Below are positions 7,206-14,055 of a stretch of DNA of 17,032 nt, one piece after another. Every line of letters starts with the position of its first letter. Within the stretch, counting starts at the first letter, position 1. The notes under the pieces were generated by a model. It had not been told where the DNA came from. It saw only the letters and a program-made list of their open reading frames with translations, and did not search any database. The stretch is from Bryobacteraceae bacterium (GTDB taxonomy: Bacteria > Acidobacteriota > Terriglobia > Bryobacterales > Bryobacteraceae), in the NCBI GenBank assembly GCA_030039005.1, contig JASHQT010000603.1, positions 1 through 17,032 of the forward strand. The letters are read 5' to 3'. Both the position numbers and the translations under genes were made by a program.

Positions 7206-8087
7206 TTACCTCGTGGCCGCACTGGACGCCGTCTGCGCCTCTCGCACCACCCGGTGGCCGCCGCGCCGCAACGCCAGATCGAATGCATCGGCGAGCGTTG
7301 CTTTGGTGGTGACATCCGAGAGGTCGACGCCCAAGTGAATGATGGTTTGCGCGATCTGCGGGCGGATGCCGCTGATCAAACAATCGGCGCCCATTAACCG
7401 CGCCGCGGCTACCGTCTTCAGCAGGTGCTGCGCTACCAGCGTGTCCACCACCGGAACGCCCGTGATGTCGATGATCGCGTAGTCCGAACGGGTTTCCACG
7501 ATGGCTTGCAGGAGGTTCTGCATCACGACTTGCGTTCGGGCGCTGTCGAGGGTGCCGATCAGCGGCAGCGCCAGAATGTTTTCCCACAGCCGGACCACGG
7601 GCGTGGAAAGCTCCAGCAGCTCTCTCTGCTGGCGCTGGATGACGTCTTCGCGGGTCTTTTGAAACGCTTCGGAAGTCAGCAGCCCGAGCTCGTCCAAAAG
7701 CGCGGTGGCCAGCCAGACTTCATCGGCCAAAGCCGCTGCATCAGTTCCGAATTGCGTCCGCAGCGCCGTAAACAGCGGGCGTTTGAGCGAAAAGACGAAC
7801 CAAGCCGTTTCCTTTGGGGAAAAGCCGTCTCTAGCCCTTCGAGCGGAAAGATCGATCAGGAAGTCGCGGATCGCGGCCCACTCGGGACCTGAAATATCGC
7901 CGCTCGCGTCGCGCTCCAGGGCGCTCTTGAGTGCGCGGACGAATTCGCGCGACTGGCGGTTGGTTTGTTCGCGCTCGGCCGGCGTGAGTTTACGGCCCGA
8001 CGCCAGTTGCTGCTCGAGCCACTGATCGACGATCTCGTGTTCGCGTTTGTCAAAAAGTTCTGGAAGTCTGGTCTGGCCTGTTGGCAC
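7206..8087 (-). CDS. rsbR: RsbR-family stressosome sensor (RsbRD-type N-domain plus STAS)
   Basis: A 293-residue protein. The helical N-terminus (about 10-150, LFDKREHEIVDQWLEQQL to KTREDVIQRQQREL) resembles the RsbRD N-terminal domain rather than the non-heme globin domain of RsbRA. The C-terminal STAS domain (about 160-275) has DITGVPVVDT with T216 and GIRPQIAQTIIHLG with T248, the two threonines phosphorylated by RsbT in RsbR (Thr171 and Thr205 equivalents, from memory). It is the likely signal-receiving turret of the stressosome; no membrane segment or cofactor ligand is obvious, so the signal is unknown. GTG 8087 is preceded by GAGGA at seven bases. It is the first gene of the six-gene operon running to 2161. 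Confidence 0.92.
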   Translation of the reverse strand: MPTGQTRLPELFDKREHEIVDQWLEQQLASGRKLTPAEREQTNRQSREFVRALKSALERDASGDISGPEWAAIRDFLIDLSARRARDGFSPKETAWFVFSLKRPLFTALRTQFGTDAAALADEVWLATALLDELGLLTSEAFQKTREDVIQRQQRELLELSTPVVRLWENILALPLIGTLDSARTQVVMQNLLQAIVETRSDYAIIDITGVPVVDTLVAQHLLKTVAAARLMGADCLISGIRPQIAQTIIHLGVDLSDVTTKATLADAFDLALRRGGHRVVREAQTASSAATR

Positions 8088-8203
8088 TCTGATCCTCGCG
8101 TCTCGCGGAAGCGCTGTGGGTGAAACTCAACTGATCTGAAACGGACTTCATCAGTATACAGGCAGATTTGGAGGTGAAACACTAGGCAAGGCCCTAGTGT
8201 CCC
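8088..8203. promoter_or_regulatory. Divergent promoter region between the stressosome operon and topoisomerase IB
   Basis: This 116-base gap separates two divergent transcription units. On the minus strand TATACT (rc of 8153-8158) is a good -10 candidate about 65 bases before the rsbR GTG, but only a weak -35 (GTTTCA) is found 16 bases upstream. I see no clear promoter for the plus-strand gene. A dyad at 8179-8200 is listed separately. Confidence 0.4.
8179..8200. repeat. Perfect 8-base inverted repeat, operator-like
   Basis: The arm ACACTAGG (8179-8186) and its exact complement CCTAGTGT (8193-8200) flank a six-base spacer CAAGGC. It lies upstream of the -10 candidate of the stressosome operon and just before the first possible ATG (8204) of the topoisomerase gene. 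There is no T-run, so it does not look like a terminator. It may be a protein-binding site or an mRNA hairpin. Confidence 0.45.
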
Positions 8204-9330
8204 ATGTGCGGGATGCGACTGGAAAAGCGGAACTTCCGAACACAATCGCCGATGGGTGTGCGTCCGCTCCCGGACGACCCTCTGGCTTCCGCGAAGGCGG
8301 CTCATCTGCGTTATGTGATGGCCGAGGGGCCTGGGATCTCCCGCAAGCGCGGCGGCAAAGGCTTCTGCTACGCCGGACCGGATTTGAAACCGGTGCGCGA
8401 TAAAGCCACCTTGCAGCGCATCCGGTCGCTTGCGATTCCGCCAGCCTGGCGGACGTCTGGATTTGTCCCCTCGCGGACGGCCACATTCAGGCCGTTGGCC
8501 GGGATGCCAAAGGCGGCAAACAGTACCGCTATCATGTGCGCTACCGCGAGGTGCGGGATGAGACCAAGTTCCACCGTATGTCGGCATTCGGCGCCTCGCT
8601 TCGCAAAATTCGCGAACAGGTCAACCGGGACCTCTCGATTACGGGCCTTCCGCAACGAAAAGTGGTGGCCGCTTTGGTACGCCTCTTGGATGAGACGTAC
8701 ATTCGCATCGGAAACGAAGAGTATGCGCGGGAGAACCAGTCATTCGGACTTACGACGTTGCGCGATCGTCACGCCAGCGTGCGCGGCGAAATGCTGCACT
8801 TCCGTTTTCAAGGCAAGAGCAATCAGGAGCACGACATCACGCTACGTGACCGGCGCCTGGCGCGTGTTGCGAAGAGCTGCCAGGACCTCCCTGGCCAGGA
8901 TCTCTTCCAATATCAGCTCGAAAACGGCGAATCCATCAAGGTGACTTCATCCGACGTCAACGAATACCTGCGGAAGGTCAGCCAACAAGATTTCACGGCC
9001 AAGGATTTTCGAACCTGGCATGGGACCGGTCAGATGGCGCGGCAGCTCGCTCCGTGCGGCCCGGTGGCTTCGGAGCGCGAAATCAAAAGGAATATTGTGG
9101 AAGCGGTGAAGCGGACGGCTAAGCGCCTGGGCAACCGGCCCGCGGCTTGCCCGAAATACTACATCCATCCCGCGGTGTTGGCGAGTTATGCCGAACAGAC
9201 GATTTTCGCGGCGATTCCGAAGCCGGCTCTAAACGCCGCCGCGGCTCGAAACAAGCTGAGCCTCTTGGAGCGTGCGGTGCTTCGTTTGGTCAGATCCTAC
9301 GCGAGCCCCCGGCAGGCCAAAGCTAGCTGA
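8204..9330 (+). pseudogene. DNA topoisomerase IB, interrupted by a one-base frameshift
   Basis: Two overlapping frames make one type IB (poxvirus-like) topoisomerase. Frame one gives DPLASAKAAHLRYV to RSLAIPPAW, ending at 8449. Frame two resumes with DVWICPLADGHIQAVGRDAK and continues to the stop at 9328-9330. The joint needs one extra base, restoring W-(A/T)-D-V-W as in the family. The predicted active site looks intact: Arg of TYIRIGNEEYA, Lys of FQGKSNQEH, Arg of AKDFRTW, His of YYIHP and the nucleophilic Tyr of LASYAEQ. The enzyme would relax supercoils by a 3'-phosphotyrosine nick. The repaired length (about 359-375 residues) is full-size. ATGs at 8204, 8213 and 8252 are possible starts; none has a good ribosome site. 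No slippery heptamer is visible, so either true inactivation or a sequence error is likely. Confidence 0.88.
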
Positions 9331-9712
9331 CCGGCGGAGGTTCGCCGGCCGCGGGAGACGGGAAGACTTTCGCCAGATGTTCCTGGGCGTTGAACCGGTG
9401 CTCGATGCCGCAACCGCAGAGATTATTCTGCAAATCAAAAATGTCGTCTAGCGCCGCCACCAGATTTCCGATGTCTTCGGGCGTCGCCCACTTCTCCTCG
9501 TGCAGATGAACGATCCAATCCAGCACCTCAGTGGAATTGTTCATTTGCGCGAGCGAGAACCAGTAATCGTGAGGTCCATCGTAATAGATAACCCGTCTCG
9601 CGCGATCGAGCTTCCATTTACCCCACTGCTCGGGCAGCGGCTTGCTAAGGAGCCGGTCCAACACTTCGAGGATGGCGTGCAGACCGCCTTGTCCCGATTC
9701 GCCCACGCCCAT
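9323..9712 (-). CDS. Conserved hypothetical protein
   Basis: A 129-residue soluble protein. The core KLDRARRVIYYDGPHDYWFS, then EVLDWIVHLHEEKWATPEDI and GNLVAALDDIFDLQNNLC, resembles small hypothetical proteins I have seen in many soil and environmental bacteria (VLDWIxQVxxKxWATxExVGxLxRALDDL). No function is known to me. There is no signal peptide or membrane segment. A C-G-C near the C-terminus (NLCGCGIEH) might bind metal. The start ATG 9712 has only a weak AAGG upstream. Its 3' end overlaps the topoisomerase 3' end by eight bases in convergent orientation, and it lies 17 bases beyond the DUF4136 gene on the same strand, so the two could share a transcript. Confidence 0.72.
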   Translation of the reverse strand: MGVGESGQGGLHAILEVLDRLLSKPLPEQWGKWKLDRARRVIYYDGPHDYWFSLAQMNNSTEVLDWIVHLHEEKWATPEDIGNLVAALDDIFDLQNNLCGCGIEHRFNAQEHLAKVFPSPAAGEPPPVS

Positions 9713-9729
9713 TCCGCGGCCTTATCCGG

Positions 9730-10254
9730 CTAGCCCTTGGGCGCTGGCGGGAAGTGCTTGAACATATCGCTAACCTGACCCTCGAGCTTTTTCTCATTTT
9801 TTTCCGGTTTGTCGGACAAAGTCTTCTGCGCCATGCCCCGCCAAATCAGTTGCTTGCTGTGCGCGTCGAAGATATCGACCACTAGTGTCCCGACCGGCGT
9901 GTTGATAGTCTGCGTGGTCGCGATACCCGGTCCAAATCCGCCCCAACGCCAGCCGCCGCCAAAGCCATCGTAAAAAGTTTCCAGGCTTTGCTGATCGTGC
10001 CGGGAACCGAAAGCGGAGATGGCCGCATCACCGCCGGAAGGAACCTCCATCCAGCCCTTGGCCGTGAAGTCAGCGTTCACGTCACGCTTGATGCGATCCA
10101 CCCACAACGGATTGCCTGCGTCCACTGTCAGCCACGAATAGGTGTGATAATTGCCGAAATCGACGGAATGACTATAGTCGGTGCTCACGTCGGCGGCCAG
10201 TAACAAAGCAGCGCCAGCCACAAACGCCGCCGTAAGCAATATGTTTCGTTTCAT
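9730..10254 (-). CDS. Exported DUF4136 protein
   Basis: A 174-residue protein. MKRNILLTAAFVAGAALLLA is a typical signal peptide (two basic residues, then a hydrophobic core). There is no lipobox Cys, so it is probably periplasmic rather than a lipoprotein. The mature part starts with DVSTDYSHSVDFGNYHTYSW, the DUF4136 hallmark (D-F-x-x-Y-x-T-Y-x-W), and continues to GTLVVDIFDAHSKQLIWRG, another conserved strand of the family, and a Lys-rich helix ending FKHFPPAPKG. Function is unknown; members are widespread envelope proteins in Acidobacteriota, Bacteroidota and Proteobacteria. CAGGAG lies about nine bases before ATG 10254. The gene is divergent from the sugar dehydrogenase. Confidence 0.85.
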   Translation of the reverse strand: MKRNILLTAAFVAGAALLLAADVSTDYSHSVDFGNYHTYSWLTVDAGNPLWVDRIKRDVNADFTAKGWMEVPSGGDAAISAFGSRHDQQSLETFYDGFGGGWRWGGFGPGIATTQTINTPVGTLVVDIFDAHSKQLIWRGMAQKTLSDKPEKNEKKLEGQVSDMFKHFPPAPKG

Positions 10255-10391
10255 ACTGTGAAACTCCTGCCTGTTTGACTTCGGGTGAAAGCCGAGGTTT
10301 CATTCCGTGATTTCACCGATTAAACCGCGCCGCTCACGGTTTGCGCGGGAACTTTCCGCGTTACGCGGGATCTCACAGAGGAGAGCGCACG

Positions 10392-11587
10392 ATGATTCGC
10401 CAATCCCGTATTCTGTTTCCCGGTCTATTGATATCCGGCCTATTCGTTGCAACTGCAACGATCGGCAACTTGCAACTTCCGCCACCGTATGCGACGCCTT
10501 CGGCCGATAATCACCCGACTGTGACCGCAAAACCCGCCGGCGCTTCGCTGCATGTACCGAACGGGTTCCGAATCGAGGAGTGGGCCAATGGCCTTGTCCA
10601 GCCGCGCTTCCTGCTCAAAGGCGATCATGGCGAAATCCTGCTGGCCGATTCGGGGGGCGATGCCAGCGGCCGGGGAATCATTTACGTATTTTCGAACGGG
10701 AATCCGCATGCACGGAAGGAACTGATCGGGGTCTCACCCGTCCTTACGGCCTCGCGCTCTGGAAGAATTACATCTACGTCGGCGAGCCGCAATCGGTGAA
10801 GAGATTCCCGTATGACACGTCCAACTTCACCACGGGCATGGGCGAGCAGGTGGTCTCGCTCGCCGGATTCACCGAGGATCACTGGACGCGCAGCTTGGTG
10901 TTCGATCGAGCGGGCCGCAAGCTGTACGTGGGCGTGGGATCGGGGGCGAATGTCGAGACGGGCGAAGATCCGCGCCGCGCGGCCATCAATCGCTACAATC
11001 CCGACAGCAGCGGTCACGAAATTTTCGCCAGCGGGACGCGCAATCCGATCGGCCTGCATTGGTATCCGAACTCGGATACGCTCTGGGCCGCGGTACAAGA
11101 ACGCGACGAACTCGGCGACAATCTTGTGCCGGATTATTTCACGCACGTGCAGCAAGGCGGATTCTACGGCTGGCCGTATTCCTACATCGGCGATCACCCA
11201 GACCCGCGCATCCAGCCGCAGCGGCCGGATCCGACGAGTAAGGCGATCGTGCCCGACGTGCTCTTCCACGGGCACGTGGCTGTGCTGGATTTCGCGCTCT
11301 ACGCCGGTACGCAGTTTCCGGCGCAATACCGCGGCGGCGCATTCCTCGCGTTTCACGGTTCCTGGAATCGATCGCGGCGCGACGGCTATGAAGTGGCGTT
11401 CGTTCCGTTCCAGAAGGGGAAGCCCACGGGTGAAGCGCAGGACTTTGTCACGGGGTGGATGGTCGCGCCTACCAGCAAAGATGTGTGGGGACGGCCGGTA
11501 GCGATTCTGCAGATGCAGGACGGCAGTTTATTGATCAGCGACGATGGCGGAAGAAAAATCTGGTGTGTGACCTACGGCAAAAGTTAG
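10392..11587 (+). pseudogene. Sorbosone/PQQ-dependent sugar dehydrogenase-like protein, interrupted by a one-base frameshift
   Basis: A beta-propeller enzyme split over two frames. Frame one, from ATG 10392 (GAGGAG 8-9 bases upstream), has a signal peptide or anchor (ILFPGLLISGLFVATATIG), then PNGFRIEEWANGLVQPRFLL and HARKELIG, ending at a GGGG run (10728-10731). Frame two starts GLTRPYGLALWKNYIYVGEP. It continues with NPIGLHWYPNSDTLWAAVQE, DELGDNLVPDYFTHVQQG, GFYGWPYSYIGDHPDPR, FHGSWNRSRRDGYEVAFVPF and VWGRPVAILQMQDGSLLISD. These are hallmark blocks of the sorbosone dehydrogenase/GSDH family, which oxidises sugars or sugar aldehydes in the periplasm with PQQ. Restoring a fifth G gives KELIGGLTRPYG and about 398 residues, full length. 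The break is therefore a homopolymer indel: either real inactivation or a sequence error. Confidence 0.87.
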
Positions 11588-11597
11588 AACCCAAGAC

Positions 11598-12179
11598 TTA
11601 CAGCATGACCAGGCCTCGCCGGATGGCCTGCGAGACGGCCTCCGTGCGGCTGGAAGCGCCCAGCTTGGCGAAAATCGCCGCGACGTGCGTCTTCACCGTG
11701 TGCTCGGAAATGCTCAGCCGGTGCGCGATGAGCTTGTTACTCAGCCCTTCCGCCAGCAGATCCAACACCTCCAGCTCGCGCTCGCTGAGCGGCTCGGCCA
11801 GTTCTTCAGCGGAAGGATGTAGGCCCGCCAGGAACTCCGGTGCGGTCACTATCAAGCCGCTGTTCACCGCCGCCAAAGCGCTCTCAATTTCTTGCGGCGT
11901 GGCATCCCAGGAAAGCGCCCCGCGAACTCCCGCGCGTAAAACGGAACTTAGAAGCGCGGAATTCGAAGGGTCCAGCAGCAGAACCACCGGAATCGGCAAC
12001 TCAGCGAACGCACGCCAGTCGTACTCATTCCCGGGTTCGACTTCAACCAGCAACACGTCGCCTGCGAGATCGGTGCCGGCTAACGGCCGATCCACGCGGC
12101 CCGCGAACTCAAGCGAGGCGCTCGATCGAATCGCAGTCTCGAACTCGCTCGATTGCGATGCGAGCAAAACGCGAATCAC
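11598..12179 (-). CDS. LuxR-type response regulator with degenerate receiver domain
   Basis: A 193-residue regulator. Residues 1-115 have the receiver fold by position but not its chemistry. The acidic pair is replaced (LLASQ instead of xADD), the phospho-acceptor Asp is Glu46 (VLLVEVEPG), the Ser/Thr switch position is Asp70 (VVLLLDP) and the conserved Lys is Trp91 (GALSWDAT). Residues 130-193 are a canonical LuxR/NarL helix-turn-helix: LSERELEVLDLLAEGLSNKL, then IAHRLSISEHTVKTHVAAIF. It should bind DNA but is unlikely to be switched by phosphorylation; Glu46 might mimic phospho-Asp. GTG 12179 overlaps the upstream protease stop as GTGA, so the two are coupled. The frame is open further upstream, but that part lies inside the protease gene. 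Confidence 0.87.
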   Translation of the reverse strand: MIRVLLASQSSEFETAIRSSASLEFAGRVDRPLAGTDLAGDVLLVEVEPGNEYDWRAFAELPIPVVLLLDPSNSALLSSVLRAGVRGALSWDATPQEIESALAAVNSGLIVTAPEFLAGLHPSAEELAEPLSERELEVLDLLAEGLSNKLIAHRLSISEHTVKTHVAAIFAKLGASSRTEAVSQAIRRGLVML

Positions 12180-13039
12180 GCCGCTCTCTTGCTCGCGAGC
12201 GCGAGCGAAACCGCCACGGTTCTGCTGTTCGAGCTCGTGGCGCGGCGAAACTGAAGATCGAGAATGCCGCAGCGGCTGGCTTGAATCGCGACTTCGAGAT
12301 CCTGGACCGCGTGGAACCGCTGGCCGTTCGCGCCGGTCAAAATGTCGCCCTGCAGCAGCGACGCACACTCGGCGGCGGATCCGGGCGTCACTTCGAGCAC
12401 CAGGAGCCCGAATTCGCGTGTGACTATGTCTAGCAAAACCGGACGCACCACCACGCCCAATTCGAACTCCGGCTCTACGTTCTGGCTCAAGAATCGCGCC
12501 ACGGTGCGCGACGGAACCGCAAACGCGAGTCCTCCCGCGATCATCGTGTTGACCCCCACCATTTCGCCGCGCGCGTTGGCCAGCGGACCGCCGGAATTTC
12601 CAGGCGCCAATCGAAGCTGGCTCACCACCCAAGACCGGTTATGCGAAGACCGGTTATGGAAGCCGTGCACAACTCCCGTGCTGGCCGCGCCGATAAAACC
12701 GAGCGGATTGCCGACCGCGATCACCAGTTCGCCTGCGCGCAGCGCGCTCGAATCGCCGGCGGTAATGGCAGGCAAATCGATCGCGTCCACACGCAGCAAT
12801 GCCAGATCGCGCCGGCGGTCGCGCTGCACGATCTTCGCGGGCAGCCGCCGTCCATCCCACAACTCTACTTCCGCACCACTAGATCGATCCACGACGTGGG
12901 CATTTGTGATAATGCCGCCCTCGGGCGCCCAGATGACTCCCGATCCTCCGCCGCTCGGACGCGCCGTCACCGCGACCGTGGACCGGCGGAGTTTTTCGAT
13001 CACCTCGCCGAGCGTGGGATTGGTTAATGAAGCCCTCAC
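12176..13039 (-). CDS. Trypsin-like serine protease with PDZ domain (HtrA/S1C-like), apparently active
   Basis: A 287-residue HtrA-like protein. The full triad is visible: H48 in GGIITNAHVVD, D78 in RRDLALLRVD and S149 in LAPGNSGGPLA. A PDZ-type domain follows (about 195-275: LGVVVRPVLL, GLLVLEVTPGSAAE, LLQGDILTGANGQ). There is no signal peptide or membrane segment, unlike classical DegP/HtrA, so a cytoplasmic role is likely. GTG 13039 has GGGAGG five bases upstream and overlaps the preceding gene's stop as GTGA. The frame is open back to 13558, but that part lies in the upstream gene and is a shadow. It sits between a His-less paralogue and a LuxR regulator; regulated proteolysis of, or signalling to, that regulator is a reasonable inference. 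Confidence 0.87.
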   Translation of the reverse strand: MRASLTNPTLGEVIEKLRRSTVAVTARPSGGGSGVIWAPEGGIITNAHVVDRSSGAEVELWDGRRLPAKIVQRDRRRDLALLRVDAIDLPAITAGDSSALRAGELVIAVGNPLGFIGAASTGVVHGFHNRSSHNRSWVVSQLRLAPGNSGGPLANARGEMVGVNTMIAGGLAFAVPSRTVARFLSQNVEPEFELGVVVRPVLLDIVTREFGLLVLEVTPGSAAECASLLQGDILTGANGQRFHAVQDLEVAIQASRCGILDLQFRRATSSNSRTVAVSLALASKRAA

Positions 13040-13950
13040 CTTTGCCTCCCACGCCCGCGCCGTTCGCCCGCGCGCACCTCGACATCCTGCAGGACGCCCG
13101 CGCGCAACACCTTGAACTTGACGACTTGGCCGGGCGGCGTCCGCTCCAGAAGATCCGCCAGCGCTTCGGGCTGTGTGAGCGGCGTGCCGTCGCCTGAGAC
13201 CAACACGTCGCCCATCACCAATCCTCCTGCCGCGCCGGGACCTTCGGGCTCGACGCCCAGCAGCATGACGCCCGAATCCTGGCCCAGATGATCGCGCAGC
13301 TGCGGAGGCAACATCACCGGCTGAAGCGCGACGCCAAGAAAGCCGCGGCTCACGTAGCCCTGCTGGCTCAATTTTCCGGCGATTCGTTCGACGGTTCCGC
13401 GCGTCACCGCGAAGACCGAACTGCGCGAAAGGCCGGTGGAGATCATTCCGATGAGTTTGCCGCCCGCATCCAGCGCCGCGCCGCCGGAAAGCGTCGGATA
13501 GGCCGAGATGTCCAACCGCACGAAGGGCTCGAGTCTGCCGCCGCGCCAGGTTTTCCATTCGCCGGAAACTCCGCTGACGATTCCGAACGAAGCGATCGGC
13601 CCGGTGTTGCCCGTGCGGCCGACCGCCAGCGCCAGTTGACCCGCCTTTAGAGCGCCGTCATCGGCGAATTCGAGTGGGGGAAGGACGCTTGCGTCCGTTT
13701 CCAGAAGCGCTAGGTCGGTGCCCGAATCGCGTCCACGCAAGCGGGCTGCAGTCATGCGTCCATCCGGGAGCAGGATTTTGATTCCTTCCTCCGCGCGAAC
13801 ACCCTCGCTCGAGGTCAAAATCAGGTTATCGCGCCATGCGATGCCGCTCGAGCCGATGCCGCGCCGGGCATGTACCGCTACGATACTGGCCGCCGCGCGC
13901 TCGACGAGGGCCGCTAATGCATGGGAGAGAGTTTGAAGATCGGTTGCCAT
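13036..13950 (-). CDS. Trypsin-like/PDZ protein lacking the catalytic histidine (predicted pseudoprotease)
   Basis: A 304-residue HtrA-like protein, paralogous to the next gene. The strand that normally reads ILTNAHVV reads ILTSSEGV, placing E49 where the catalytic His should be. D78 (SGTDLALLETD) and S154 (YPTLSGGAALD) remain, but the oxyanion motif GNSGGP has become TLSGGA. A full PDZ domain follows (about 205-290: GFLGVALQPVMLPPQL, GVMLLGVEPEGPG, LVMGDVLVSGDGTPL), ending in a basic tail. There is no signal peptide. ATG 13950 has AAGGCG about eight bases upstream. It is first in a three-gene operon with GTGA couplings. The likely role is a non-catalytic binding or regulatory partner of the active protease; substrates are unknown. 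Confidence 0.85.
   Translation of the reverse strand: MATDLQTLSHALAALVERAAASIVAVHARRGIGSSGIAWRDNLILTSSEGVRAEEGIKILLPDGRMTAARLRGRDSGTDLALLETDASVLPPLEFADDGALKAGQLALAVGRTGNTGPIASFGIVSGVSGEWKTWRGGRLEPFVRLDISAYPTLSGGAALDAGGKLIGMISTGLSRSSVFAVTRGTVERIAGKLSQQGYVSRGFLGVALQPVMLPPQLRDHLGQDSGVMLLGVEPEGPGAAGGLVMGDVLVSGDGTPLTQPEALADLLERTPPGQVVKFKVLRAGVLQDVEVRAGERRGRGRQR
13045..13050 (-). promoter_or_regulatory. Ribosome site that fixes the GTG start of the active protease
   Basis: The minus strand reads GGGAGG, five bases before GTG 13039 and within the last codons of the upstream pseudoprotease gene. It supports the short 287-residue form over the longer open frame. Confidence 0.65.
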
Positions 13951-14055
13951 TTGCTTCGCCTTTTGATTTCAGGATGCCTCTTCGCACGCGGCGCGCGCAT
14001 CGGAAAAAAGACTGATTCCGCCGGCTTTTGATACTCTGTAACATAAGCTCGCAAA

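Noticed and set aside
8440..8460. Programmed -1 frameshifting in topoisomerase IB
   Set aside because: There is no X-XXY-YYZ slippery site (the local bases are CCAGCCTGGCGGACG), no obvious stem follows, and topoisomerase IB is not known to use recoding.
10348..10375. ECF-sigma-like promoter GGAACTT-N16-TCTCA upstream of the sugar dehydrogenase
   Set aside because: Transcription would begin near 10382, inside the GAGGAG ribosome site (10378-10383) that serves ATG 10392, so the transcript would lose it. The match is probably chance.
12176..13558. A 460-residue version of the active protease starting at 13558
   Set aside because: The first ~173 residues are out-of-frame translation of the upstream pseudoprotease. 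GTG 13039 has a GGGAGG site and a GTGA overlap.
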